Source: Apophysomyces variabilis (lineage: Eukaryota; Mucoromycota; Mucoromycetes; Mucorales; Mucoraceae). From it: a DNA stretch of 64,000 nt. A program made the position numbers and the translations under genes. Under the pieces are notes generated by a model. The model was not told the origin of the DNA, searched no databases, and saw only the letters and a program-made list of their open reading frames with translations. The first letter of the stretch is position 1; each line of letters opens with the position of its first letter. Of the stretch, positions 33,621 through 50,089 are shown piece by piece. Location of the stretch: positions 69,410 through 133,409 of the forward strand of contig MZZL01000384.1 in NCBI GenBank assembly GCA_002749535.1. Reading direction: 5' to 3'.

Positions 33621-34394
33621 AGTTTCTGTGTCTGTGTCTCCCTTACGGCTTGAGTGGAGCAACGCGCCTTTTCAAAGGTACGAGGCTCGCAATTTGATTC
33701 GATCTCAACCAAAGTCATCGGACAGTACAGCTCGGAAGAGGATTATTCTGTTGTTTGTCATACTCCAATTCTGTTGCTACCGTAATTACTTCGATAGAAG
33801 GAATAAAACTTGTTATTTTATATTTTTAAAAGTGTAATATTGCATCTACTTGCTTTGTAATCTAACGGCATAAAGTCCCGAGATGTTTCTTAACACACTG
33901 GCTAAGCAATGCTGTATCGGCTTAGACGGAACCGCTTTTGCTAGCTTCGGAAAAGGCGCACATTGCCTAATTCATGTTGTTCATACTCATGGACTATGTT
34001 GCCAGAGGTAAGGAACTTGAATTGATACTGATAAAGCCCTTACTATGACATCTATACATATCTTGATATATACAATTAGTGTGGACGATTCAGCATCGCT
34101 GAGATCTATCAAAGCACAAAGAAGTATATTGTCTAGTTTTTGTCTTCTTTTTTTTTTCGTTTATAACCCAAGCAAAGAATAGGTAAGCAATGAGAGAACA
34201 ATGATACAGGATGACCCAAGTTCCAAGTTGTGGAGGCATGTCCGAGTGAGGTTTTGTGAGACAAAGCAGGGTCCGAGAGGGGCCGACAGCCAACGAGCCT
34301 CGAGCAGCCGAGATATTTTGAATATCCGCCCGCGTTGTAAATTTGGCCATAGTGAATTACCTCAAAGGCCTTCTCTTTTTCTGATCACACAAAT
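33621..34394. promoter_or_regulatory. Divergent promoter region between PPT1 and RPL14
   Basis: 774 bases between two oppositely oriented genes. No CDS or RNA gene recognised. A T-run at 34147-34160 lies about 240 bases before the L14 start. Confidence 0.4.
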
Positions 34395-34932
34395 ATGGTG
34401 GTATGTGCATCCGTAGCGAGAAGACGATGTGGAACAGTGGGAAGGAAGGGAGAGATGGATGGATGGACGAGAGAATGGGATGGCTGACACCAAAATCTAT
34501 TGCCAAATTTTTTTTATATAGCAAGGCTCTTTCAAGCGTGAAGTCGAGGTTGGCCGTGTGGCTCTCATTAACTACGGTCCCGATGCCGGCAAGTTGGCCG
34601 TCATTGTTGAAATTATCGACCACAACCGCGCCCTCATTGAAGGTCCTACAACTGGTGTTGTCCGTCAAGCCTTCCCCTACCGCCGCATGACCTTGACCCC
34701 CTTGGTCGTCAAGGGTCTTCCCCGTGGTGCTGGTCAGAAGGTTCTCAAGAAGTTCCTCGAGAAGAACGACACCATCAACGCCTGGAAGAAGACCAACTGG
34801 GCCCAGAAGATTGCTCGTCGCGAGGTCCGCGCCAACTTGACCGACTTTGACCGATTCAAGTTGTTGAAGTTGAAGAACCAGCGTCGTTTCATCGCCGGCT
34901 CCGCCGTTGCCAAGGCCAAGAAGTCTGCTTAA
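34395..34932 (+). CDS. RPL14: 60S ribosomal protein L14 (eL14)
   Basis: Two exons (34395-34400 and 34522-34932), 138 residues, the normal size. The first exon codes only for Met-Val; the intron (GTATGT...TATATAG) is 121 bases. The protein begins [20 protein letters not shown] and continues with [20 protein letters not shown], the KOW-like core of L14, then a basic C-terminus ending AKAKKSA. It is a structural protein of the large ribosomal subunit. Codon use is highly biased, as in L7. I found no snoRNA boxes in its intron. Confidence 0.96.
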
Positions 34933-35161
34933 ATCTATTAAAAACTTTGGAAGTCGCAACGAGATGTCATCCGTTTGTTGTTTTTTCTTTTTGCTTTGTT
35001 GAAATAAAACAAGCAAGAAAAAGAAAGGGACGATAACAAGGGAAATTTTGATTCCTTCTACTACGAGAAATGAAGAAAAAAGGAAAGAAAGGAGAGGAAC
35101 AGCATGTCTGTGTATGAGGACCAACGACTGTGGCTGTTGTTTTATGTATATCTTTGGGCCT

Positions 35162-39071
<3,910 letters not shown>

Positions 39072-39493
39072 GCTCAACTAAAACAAGCTAAAGTACAGAG
39101 AAACCCTGATTTGGACTCTGCAACTGGAGGCATTCCGCTTATGACGTTATGGATCAATGTAACCTTTCCGGTTCGAACTTTGACACCGGACCAACACGCG
39201 ATAACAGATGTTCTTCCAGCCAAAGAGGATTCCAAGTGAAGAACGGTTCTAAAACATTTGTACACTATTCTTTAGGAAGTAAAGTCTCCGGTTATGGGCG
39301 TCCATGTAGCGGTTTGATTTCTCGGTCGCATTGAGCGCAATAATCACCTAGCTTTCTGACCCAGACTAGAAGGACCCTGCTAAAGGCATAAGGATACAAT
39401 AACAATAACCCATTTGGGAGCAAGGGTAAAAAGGTACAAAGGGAAGTAAGATATTGAAAAGCTAAAAAAAAAAAAGAAAAAAAAAAGAAAAAA
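39072..39493. other. Promoter side of UBP12, leading into gap
   Basis: No gene seen. The stretch ends in A12-G-A10-G-A6 directly before the Ns. Confidence 0.5.
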
Positions 39494-39905
39494 NNNNNNN
39501 NNNNNNNNNNNNNNNNNNNNNNNNNNNNNNNNNNNNNNNNNNNNNNNNNNNNNNNNNNNNNNNNNNNNNNNNNNNNNNNNNNNNNNNNNNNNNNNNNNNN
39601 NNNNNNNNNNNNNNNNNNNNNNNNNNNNNNNNNNNNNNNNNNNNNNNNNNNNNNNNNNNNNNNNNNNNNNNNNNNNNNNNNNNNNNNNNNNNNNNNNNNN
39701 NNNNNNNNNNNNNNNNNNNNNNNNNNNNNNNNNNNNNNNNNNNNNNNNNNNNNNNNNNNNNNNNNNNNNNNNNNNNNNNNNNNNNNNNNNNNNNNNNNNN
39801 NNNNNNNNNNNNNNNNNNNNNNNNNNNNNNNNNNNNNNNNNNNNNNNNNNNNNNNNNNNNNNNNNNNNNNNNNNNNNNNNNNNNNNNNNNNNNNNNNNNN
39901 NNNNN
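39494..39905. other. Assembly gap (412 N)
   Basis: Unknown bases flanked on both sides by A-runs broken by single G. Open frames that cross it are artefacts. Confidence 0.99.
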
Positions 39906-40500
39906 AAAAAAAGAAAAAAAAAAAGAAAAAAGAAAAGTCCAAAGAATCGACGAAAGCATGCTACGAGGTTTCTGCCCAGAGAATTACTAATTGAGATCAA
40001 TGAATGATAGCTTGATCTATTTAGTTCTTGTACGAATGGCCGTATTTTTGGTGGTACTTTGAGATAAGAAAGAGAGCATGTTGATAGCATATGTAGAAGG
40101 AACGGTAAGGGATCTATGGTTGATTCTGGCATACAACCCCCCTTGGCGCATATATGGATAGGTTAATAGTGTGCCGTCTGGATAGGCCATCCGAGGCGAT
40201 ATATTATAGGGATCCTCCGTTCCTGATGGATTATAGCCTTTGATCCGTTTTGCACAATTCCCTCACAAATCTGTTGTTCATGCTGTCGTTTTCTGAAGCG
40301 GAGAAATGCATTGCAGAAACTCAGACACTGCGCGACACAAAGAATCATAGTCACGCAAAATCCCGGCGGCATTTTAAAAGAGTCCCTCCACAAAAGGCAG
40401 CAAACCATTGACAAAACAAGTCGTTGAACAAGTGGTTGAGGTGTTGAAATCGCTTTTTCAATAACCACCACAAGCCTTGTTAAAGATTGATATTTCTTAT
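39906..40500. promoter_or_regulatory. Promoter side of the HECT ligase gene
   Basis: Non-coding A-rich then mixed sequence upstream of the ATG at 40501. No distinct element recognised. Confidence 0.4.
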
Positions 40501-43500
40501 ATGGAGCACAAGCTCAAAAAAGTTACAAGATCTAATAGTAGCGGACGACGTTCTTCAGCCAATCATCCCGATTCTCTCGCACAGTCTTTAAGCAGACACA
40601 CTCGTACAGCTAATACAATCCCTGAGACCGCTGCGAGTCTATCTTCAACTGAACGCTACAGTCTACGAAGTAAAAGGGAGACAGTAGAACATCCTTCCTT
40701 ACCTTTGCATTTTGGAAATACTTCTTTGTCCGAAGCATCCGCAAGGTATGTCAATTACTATGCAAAATTAGAAAGAAACAAGGACAGCAACTCACCGCTT
40801 GATTAAACCTATTTATTCATCAGTAAACGACAATCCTCCAAACGTAAACAAGTCGAGCCTGAAGCCTCGACATCCACTGCCCCATTTAGCCATCCCCGAA
40901 CTAAGCGCAGCAAAACTTCCTCAAGTAAACCTCCGCAAAAGCGTCGTTTGAGAACAAATAGAATGGACATAAAGGATTCCGCTACAGAAGAAGTACAAAA
41001 GACCAGTAAAGGGAGAGAAAAAGAATCCAAGTCCCTGAAATCCACACCAACTAGTCATGAAAAAAAGCCTAGCCAAAGCACCCGGTCCCATGAGGATGAT
41101 AACCAGTCTGCGGACGGAAAGCTGAAGAAAGCCTCAAGACCAGCCGATTACGCCAGATCCAAAAAAGGAAAGTCCAAGGCTGTCAAGCCAGAATGTGAAG
41201 TAAATGACGCCGCGAAGAAATCAAAGCTCAAGTAAATACTGTCTGGGAAATGAAAGAAAGAGAACTTAAGCGTTGTTATAGGGAAAAAGAGTCAAGATAT
41301 CCTCGGAGAGTGAAGAAGCAGGCAGATCCAGATCAACTAGATGCAGAGGCTAGTGAAGATGCCGACTCAGATGACTCGCCAGTATCGTACTTCAGTTACT
41401 TTGAGGGCGAAGATATTGATGAGGAAATGGACGATGACGAGGATATTGGTCATATCGCACTTGGAAACGATGAAGCTGGTGATCAATTTGAAGAGGAAGA
41501 GGCAGATTGGGATGGAGAGCAAGAACATTATGAAGAAGACGAAGATGTTCACGAAGACACAGACGCGGAAGAAGAATTTGCCCGTGTTAGACGCAACCTA
41601 GGCTTGCATATGGAAACTCTTTTCGGCGGAATGACATCTGATCTTTCGAGTCGCTTACGCTCGATTCTAGAAAACTTAAAAAACCACGATGATCCTACAA
41701 CCCAGCTTATAGCATTACAAGAATTAGCGGAGATACTATCAGTAAGCAGTGAAGAGAATCTGGCAGGCTACTTTGCAAGCGACAGCTTTGTAAAGGAACT
41801 AGTACGGATTATGAAAGGTCATGATGACATGGTAACTGGTGTTGATATGGACGATGATATGATGATTGCGCTTGCAATGAGCGAAGGATTAGGCGGAGGA
41901 AATCCTGAAATCATGTTACTTGCATGTCGGTGTATATCCAATCTCCTTGACGCTATGCCAAGTTCTGTCACAAGTGTCGTCTATCATGGAACAATCAAGA
42001 TACTTTGTCAGAAGCTCAAATCAATCGAATACATTGACCTAGCAGAACAAGCATTAAGCGTGAGTGTAACGCACAAGGCAATTGGAACTCTGTGTAACCA
42101 TTGTGATACCATAGGCATTGGAAAAGATAGCATCGCATTTACCCAGAGCGGTAGTGCAAGAAGGTGGATTAAGCGCTGCCCTGTTATACTTTGACTTCTT
42201 CAGTATTCATTCTCAACGAACCGCTCTTCGTACCGCGTCCAACTGCATGCGTAGCATGGATACAGATGCTTTTTCTCAAGTTATGGAAGTCATTCCGACG
42301 CTGGTGAACACGTTATCTTACTCCGATCGTTCAATTATCGAGTTGACATGTCTTTGCTGGGTCAGGTTGGCAGAGAGCTACCGGAATAGCAAAGAACATT
42401 TGGAAAAAACTGTGTCTGTGGACTTGCTGAAAATCCTTGTGGGACTTGTCCCTGTTCCTGGAAATTCAAACGCTGTTCGGCCGGCGACTTTCACGGATCT
42501 TCTGAGAATCTTCCGTGCCATTTCAAAGGGTTCTCCACAACTTACTTACGAACTATTGAAGCTGAATATTGTCGAAATATTGTACCAGGTCATGACCGGA
42601 TGCTCTGTTGTACCTACAGAAGATCAAGCCGAGGATATAACAAATATTAACCTTGACAGTAAATGGCAAGATTCAGTGCCTACGATTATGAAAATCGTTG
42701 TGGATCTATTACCACCATTACCTAAAGGTAGTTAAATATGCTGTCTATGGAGGAAAAGAAAAGACTTATACTGCTGTTATAGATGGCATGTTTAGCACGA
42801 AGCGATTTAAAGAAGAGCCAATTGCTTCTAGAACGAGATCTGCAAAGCCCATGGTGGACGAATCTTCCCAGCCAAAAGATGCCGATCCACGAATACAGCT
42901 CTTCAAAGAAAATCCTGAATTGTTAAACCGCATCGATCGTATTTTGGTTCCCCTTCTTCTTGAGGTCTATACATCCACGGTGAACGCGCGAGTTCGTCAC
43001 CTGGTCACTAGTACTTTAGTTAAGGTGGCATATTTTTCGGAAACCGATACTCTTCGTAACGTGCTGAAAAACCAGCCGCTTTCCAGCTTTTTGGCCGGAA
43101 TTTTGGCACAACAAGAGTATCCAGTGTTGATTATTGATGCTCTTTATCAAGCGGAGTTGTTGCATACGAAATTACCAGACATATACCATTTACTGTTCGA
43201 ACGAGAGGGCGTCCTTTATGAAGCGGAAGCGATGGCGAAGGCGCCAATGATTGATCCGGAGTCGCAGAATGGAGGTCGATCGACTGAGGATAGTCAAAGC
43301 CATGCAATCAGTACAACGGAGAAGAGTGAAAAGCAGGAGATCTCGGAAGAAAATTCGCAAGATACCAGCAAAGAAGGGGACAATAGCAATGGTGAAGAGG
43401 ATGATAGCAGGACAAAAGGAACAGATTCTTCCCTGGATAGTAATAGCACGGATCGTGTGAAGTCTTCAAACAAACCGGGGGCCACATCAGCTGAAGACAG

Positions 43501-46500
43501 AAGTAGGGCAGCCTTATTGTCAGCGCGACGTCGACTGTTTGAAAGAGAGGACTTGCAAGCACTGTTACGAAGCAGACTCGGACATGTTCGACAAGCTACA
43601 ACGAACAGTGAGGTTGAAAAGGGACTTGGACGTGGCTCCACTCGCAAATTCGTTATTCAGCTAGCTCAAAACTTTGTTCGTAAATACCATGACGAGAAGG
43701 GACCACTTACGCACCAAGGAGGGGGAACTCTAGAAGAAGTTCAGAAATTCGCTGAAAATTTGAAAGGGAACGTAGAAGACCCAACTGCCAAGCTCACTGT
43801 AATAAGTTTATTACACTATTTACAATGTTCCAGCATGGGTATTAGTAGTTTTGAACTGGTCAACTCTGGCTTGTTGGATGCATTATTGGCTTACTTGACA
43901 GAGGAGGACACACGTTTTGTCTCTCCATTGAAGGCGCGCTGGGACACCTTTAGACAAGCTCTCATACAATCTGCAGATACAGAAGGAGGAAAAGAGCCTG
44001 CCCGTGGCTTACGTGTGCTAGTAACCCGCCTGCAAGAGTTACTTAACCGCGTCGAACATTTCGAAGTTGTCACACCTTTGGAGTCGCCATCGAGTGAAAA
44101 TTTCCGTAATCCAACTAATATGCTAGCCAAGCAATTGCGATTGAGGCTGACGGGCGAAGGTCCAGATATACCACGTGAATACCAGCATTTGATGGTATCT
44201 ACTCATACAGTAGCAACTTTCAAAGTTCTAGAAGAGTATCTACTGGCACGGATAGGAAGTAAATCTGCTACTTCATCGAATGGTAAAGGAGGCAACAAGG
44301 GGACTGATGACGTCAATGATGAAGACGATAGCGAAAAGTCGGATTCAGAGAGGGAACATGAAGAAGATGAGGACGCCGGAAGCGTGGTTGATAAGATGGA
44401 TTTGGACGAAGAACATCCAGGTGACGTTGAGGTACGGATCGCAAGCTTCTGGGATTCCAAGTAATGTGGCTTACATGATCGTTTAATAGATGAATATCGC
44501 AGTTCAGACTAGTGATACCAAAGGGCAAGGTCAAGACGAGCCGGCAGCGTCTTCCTCCAAGAGCTCTTATTTGAAATCCCATGCAAAAAAAACAACAGCT
44601 GAAGATACGGCCAAAGCATCATCAGCCTCCAGCAAGCCTGACCCAAAGGCATTATCCGGCAAATGGCAGATCAAATTCTCCTTAAAGGGAACGCCGATAT
44701 CCAATGACACCACTGTGTACGGTGCAGTACATCAGTATGAAATGCGTACAAACAATGCATCTTCCGTTCGCAATATATGGTCCACATCGTACCCAGTTAC
44801 GTATGAAAGAATCTGGGTTCCCCAATCTACTGATGAAGGAGGCGAAAAACGTACCCCACCTGAACCCATATGCCAGTTAGCAAATGTGGAACAACCCGAA
44901 AACTTAACAGAAGCTGGAGCATGTATTAAGGTGCTTCGCCTTTTGAAATCACTGTCAACGCTTTACTATGAATCCGAGGCCGTGCCTGGAATGGATGATG
45001 CTGTCCATGCTGAAGACTTTATTAATAGAAAACTCACTGCTAAGATGAACCGACAACTTGAAGAACCGCTGATTGTTGCTAGTTCATGTTTACCGACCTG
45101 GACTTACTGGCTTATGGCAAAGGCACCATTTTTGTTCCCATTCGAGACGCGACATTTGTTTATTCAAAGCACTTCCTTTGGATATTCTCGTCTAATTGCT
45201 CGCTGGCAAAGTCTGCAAATGCGTGGGAATGGTCAGAACAGTCAACGAGACGAGGGCCAACAACAGCAGCAGCAACTTATGTTAGGCCGCATGGAACGTC
45301 AGAAAGTACGAATTATGCGGTCGCAGATGCTGGAATCGGCCATCAAGATTTTAGATCTGTTTGGAAGCTCTCAAAGTGTGTTAGAAGTCGAGTATATGGG
45401 TGAAGAAGGAACAGGGTTGGGCCCAACATTAGAGTTCTACGCATCAACATCAAAGGAGTTTTGCAAAAAGTCTATCAATTTATGGCGCGACGACGGTGAA
45501 GATCCAGAAAGCGAATATGTTAGCACTAAAGAAGGTCTTTTCCCTGCCCCGCTGACTGCGCATACAAGCAGCAAATCTAAAAAGAAGATCATTAACTTGT
45601 TCAAGACTTTGGGCCAGTTCGTAGCCAAGGCAATGCTTGACTTCCGCATTATCGACATACCATTCAGTACCGCTTTCTTTAAGGTCGTCCTTGATGACAT
45701 ACCCCCAACCCCCGCCTTAGTTAACGTAGGTAAAAAGAAACAAGCGATAAGCTGCTAACCAAGAAAAAGGAAATTGACCCTGTACTGGGTAAATCGATCA
45801 TTGATCTGGAAGCGTTTGTTGATCAGAAACGAAAGATATATTCTGACAAGTCATTGGTACGTTGAAGACTGGATCATGGTTATTGCGCTGACTCTAGTTT
45901 TGGTTATAGACCACTGCGCAGAAGGTGAAGCAGGCAGAGGCTATTTGTGTGGGTGAGGCTCGACTGGAAGATCTGTGTTTGGACTTTACTCTTCCAGGTG
46001 ATCCTGAAACCGAGCTAAAGGTATCGTATATGCATATAGCTGTATTCATTTATGTCTAACTTGGAACTTGTAGAGTGGTGGTGCTGATATTGGGGTCACG
46101 ATACATAATGTCGAAGAATATATCGAACTTTTGGTTGATATGATTGCTGGGTCTGGTGTACGCAAGCAGATTGCTTCTTTTCGACAGGGATTCAATGGGC
46201 TTTTTGCGATCGATGACTTGAAAATATTGACGCATAAAGAACTTGTTTCTCTATTTGGAACAGCAACCGAAGACTGGTCTTATGCGAGTAAGTGGTTAAT
46301 TTGGAAAAGAGAATTTACCAAGCTTATCAATAATATCCCAACTAGCCCTTGCTGATGCCATTAAGGCTGACCACGGCTTTACTATGGATAGTCCTGTTAT
46401 CAAGAACCTGCTACAGATTCTTTCCGAATTAAACGATCACGAACGACGAGAATTTTTACAGTTTACTACGGGCAGTCCTCGTTTACCTATTGGTGGATGG

Positions 46501-46692
46501 AAGGCGATGCGACCTGTATTTACTGTGGTTCGCAAGGTGGCCGAAAGCCCATTGACAGCGGACGATTACCTACCATCAGTCATGACTTGCGCCAACTACT
46601 TGAAGATGCCTGAATATTCGAGCAAAGAGATAATGCACCAACGCCTAATTAAATCCATGAAAGAAGGAAAAAACAGTTTCTTACTTTCTTAA
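40501..46692 (+). CDS. UFD4: HECT-type E3 ubiquitin ligase, TRIP12/Ufd4 family
   Basis: Ten exons (40501-40745, 40824-41231, 41282-42059, 42115-42727, 42783-44431, 44490-45725, 45764-45856, 45910-46020, 46074-46287, 46346-46692), about 1897 residues. The N-terminus is basic and Ser-rich, then very acidic. Armadillo-like repeats follow (SRLRSILENLKNHDDPTTQL and ALSALEKIASHLPRAVVQEG), the hallmark of TRIP12/Ufd4. The HECT domain has VEYMGEEGTGLGPTLEFYA, LDFTLPGDPETELKSGG, FTTGSPRLPIGGW and the catalytic Cys1864 in LPSVMTCANYLKMPEY. It attaches ubiquitin to proteins with N-terminal ubiquitin fusions or N-degrons. Two junctions are uncertain: the donor at 44432 and the 38-base intron at 45726-45763, which could end at 45751. 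Confidence 0.93.
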
Positions 46693-47024
46693 GTTCATCA
46701 CCTATCCCTTGCTTCCCACTTCCTATCATTTGTGACATAGCTCTCTTTATTTTAAAGTGATAAAAATTGTATTTCCACGCTCCATTTGAATCAAGCTCTT
46801 GTTATTCATTTCCTTCCGAATAAACACCCGTTCACTTTGCAACCACAACGCAAAAGCCGTTGTAGCATACTTCTCTTTGCCAGTATGCATTTCCGATTGA
46901 ACGCCACAATTGCGCATGAAAGTCGCCGGCTAAAACTTTATCCTAGACAAGCTGTTGCTTGTCACATCGCGCCTAAAAATGAAAAAATCATTAATGAACT
47001 GTACCTATCTCAAACCTGTAGAAT
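46693..47024. other. Intergenic spacer
   Basis: 332 bases between two same-strand genes: 3' flank of the ligase and promoter of the HMG gene. A short open frame here has no support. Confidence 0.45.
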
Positions 47025-49309
47025 ATGGACATAACCCGTTCTCTTAGCGAGGAGCAAGAACAAGCCATTGCGCAATTTGAGTTTGATTGTGTAAAATGTG
47101 GTAGTGATAAAGTGATTTTCTGGTCTAGAGGACGAAACGCAGGAAAAGCGTAAGATAAATCATGTAGCATGGCCAGATAAGTGATTTTTCCCTCAACTTT
47201 GTTCTTATAGACGATGCGAAAGATGTTCCTACGAGTGGAATTGGAGAGAAGCAATACGATTACGGGAGGCTTTGTTTGCTGATTCGACACATTCACGCTC
47301 TTACGACACATCAGATTCACACGTTGGCGCGATCACTATGAAAGACTACCGTACAGCAAGAGATCAAGCACGGCAATCGCATGAAGAAGACAATCACCTT
47401 GATAGCGAGTCCTCTTTGTTTGTCGACGATTTGGACAAAGTGTTCGAACGTCATAAACTGAAGGGCAAAGGACAGCCGGGGGAACCACCTAAACGTACAG
47501 AAAGACATGTCATAAGTAACGTTAGACACCTAGAGGAAGCGACAGGCTACGACATCGATATAAAAACAATAACTTCACCTATGTCCGATAGCATGCCGTT
47601 TTCCCTTTCACGAGGGAAGCTTGCGGAAACCCATTCTGATGTGGATCGTTCGGAATCTATGAAGCGAAGAAGGTCTATATTTGAGGAAGATTCGGAATAC
47701 GCGCTTGATGAAAGCACCTCGCTTAATTCTAGCTATATATTACATGAAAAGAACAGCAATTCATTTGCAGAGAAAATCGATGTTAAACAAAGAGCAAAAC
47801 GACCACAAAGTTCGATTGTAAGCTTAGAAAAGTTTGGTTTTACCAGGACAAGGGAACGTACAAGAGACTCTGATTCTGTAAATGAGAACAACGTGATGCA
47901 TATGTCCGATAAAAGGAAATTACGGAGTGATCGGTCACCGAGAAGCAGATCTTCGCTCGTGAATGAAGCGTCAGCTGATACGTCATTCGATCAACATCGC
48001 GCTGATAATCTATCATTTAGCGAACCTGAACATGACGAATTTGACATATCAGCTAGTGAACCATTAGGCTGTGCTAGCGAGGATACCCAATATGATGATA
48101 TGTCTTCCCTATCCGTGATTGATGACGACAGGAAAATATCATCACGTAATCGCGGCCGCCAAACTGGTAGCCAGGTCATTAGACAAGCTTTGTCTGACAA
48201 GCCATCTCCATTTTCAAGCGGTGATAAAACGAATGCTGTAAACAACATGGATGTAAAAAAATCAAATCCATGGAACTTGCCTGCTATAAGTGATGACGCC
48301 TGGACTTCCGGATCTGAATATGAGCCTGAAGAGATGGATGACACAGATGATTTTAGTGAAGTACATGACGAATTTAAGGAACCCAGTTCAAGCAAACCGC
48401 GCAAAAATGGCAGGATTCGAACAGCTACCCAAACTAAAGACGGCAGCGATGGTCTCAAAGGATTGTTATTTGCTGGAAACACAGATGAACCGGATGATAC
48501 TTCCTTAATGGGAGATCTGTTTGAAGATGACCGAAATCCTCCGGCTACATCTTCCAATCACGACGATAATGTCTTTTCTAGCGGAGAGGATGAAGACATA
48601 ATTGATCTGCGAAGTCATAAAGGCAAAAATAAAGGCACTAAGAAGCGAGCAAAAAGTTTAGGCGTTGCGCCGATAGGGCCCCGACCAACAAAACGATATA
48701 ACCCTTTCTTTCTTTTCAACAAGGAAGTACGACATCAGATCAGCCAGGAGAATCCTGAACTTAGACCTGGTGAGTTGAGCAAGATAATCGCCCAGAGATG
48801 GAAAGAACTTGACCAGGTAATGAGTGTAAAGTAGCTGGCGCTGCCTACGATTTATGGTTGTTCTAGGAATCGAAAGACAAATATGTCGAAGCCGCAGAAC
48901 AAGGCAAGAAGCTTATTGACGAAGCGAGGGGACGCCGAAGAAGAAATGAAGGGATGCCACCGAATGCATTTATTCTTTTCAGCAGGGACGCTCAAAAGGA
49001 CATTCGTAAGGAGTTCCCAGAATATTCGTTAAAAGATATCAACACGGTGGTGACCGCTAAGTGGCGGGAATTGAGTGAAGTGAGTTCATGATGATGAAAC
49101 GAAGAGAGATTTTTGCTTGTTATTAATTAGGTCTATTACAGGAGAAAAAACAAGAGTATCGAGACACGGCAGCAGCCAACAGGGCAAAGTTTGCGGAAGA
49201 AAACCCAGAATTCGTAAAACAATGGAAGAGAAAGAAAACGGAGCTTGCAGCTGCAACAAGAGCGAGAAAATTGGCTAAATTGAACGCAGCACTGTCATCA
49301 CTATCATGA
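47025..49309 (+). CDS. Zinc-ribbon protein with two C-terminal HMG boxes
   Basis: Four exons (47025-47149, 47211-48816, 48867-49079, 49142-49309), 703 residues. A zinc ribbon at the N-terminus has C22-x2-C25 and C44-x2-C47, with RCERCSYEWNW across the exon junction. The middle (about 80-530) is acidic, Ser-rich and probably disordered. HMG box 1 (about 539-600) begins PTKRYNPFFLFNKEVRHQIS and includes IIAQRWKELDQ. HMG box 2 (about 606-670) has PPNAFILFSRDAQKDIRKEF and VTAKWRELSEEKK. HMG boxes bend DNA or bind nucleosomes, so it is probably a nuclear chromatin or transcription factor. I do not know a named fungal protein with this exact domain order. Confidence 0.87.
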
Positions 49310-50089
49310 ATTTCACTGCCCAAATCGTTTGAGACGTTTTGGTGGCGAATTTATACGTACAATCGAGAATACATTTGGCCCTTTAATAACTATAGAGCAC
49401 GAACATACTGCATCCTACAGTATAGCTTCTCATGTTCTGAATAATTCTACATAATATATGAATACGATCAGCTGTATATAGTGCAAAATTAGCACATACA
49501 TTGAAAGTCTACGATGGCAGCATAGACATACAACTGTATAAAGTTTTGGAAACCTAAAAGGTATAAGGTATGCAGTATCATGGTATGGTTGGACGCCGTT
49601 GGCATGGCAAAGTATTAAGTTGATGCATAAGCTGCTTCAGTCAGCTTATCTCACTTTGCACTTCGGGTGAGAGAAGCGCTCTGGTGAAATTGCGATACAA
49701 TAAGCTTGAAAATTGAAGAAAGAAATAGTAAGAGTGGTTTATGATGTTGCAACTGATAGCAAGAAAGCTGACGATCACTGTTGGGGATGCTGACATGTAC
49801 CGGACTACTTTTCTGATACGGCATATGTGTAGCCATCATGATAACTAGGTATATGATATGCTTTTGTTTGTTTGAGTCACTCTAAGTCAAGTGATAAGTA
49901 TAGTAGAGTTGATTCAATGTAACGGTGGGGCGCGCTGGTGCATGTTGTGTGCTGTTATCATGCGATTTCCACACTGACCAAATTACGATTTAAAAGTCAG
50001 AATGTGTTTTTTGCGTATTGGGAGAGAATCGGTCGCAAGCGGGCCTTTCCCTTCCCTTTTCCTTCATCACCTCACCTTCCCCCTTCATC
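49310..50089. other. Intergenic spacer
   Basis: 780 bases of AT-rich sequence with no gene recognised. The last 60 bases before the next ATG are CT-rich (CCCTTCCCTTTTCC and CACCTTCCCC), a likely promoter/leader. Confidence 0.5.

Noticed and set aside
34401..34521. snoRNA in the L14 intron
   Set aside because: No C box; a single CTGA is not enough.
34357..35124. 255-codon antisense frame over RPL14
   Set aside because: Same codon-bias effect; its ends run into low-complexity flanks.
39292..40132. Long frames crossing the second N gap
   Set aside because: Same artefact; the flanks are only poly-Phe/Lys from A-runs.
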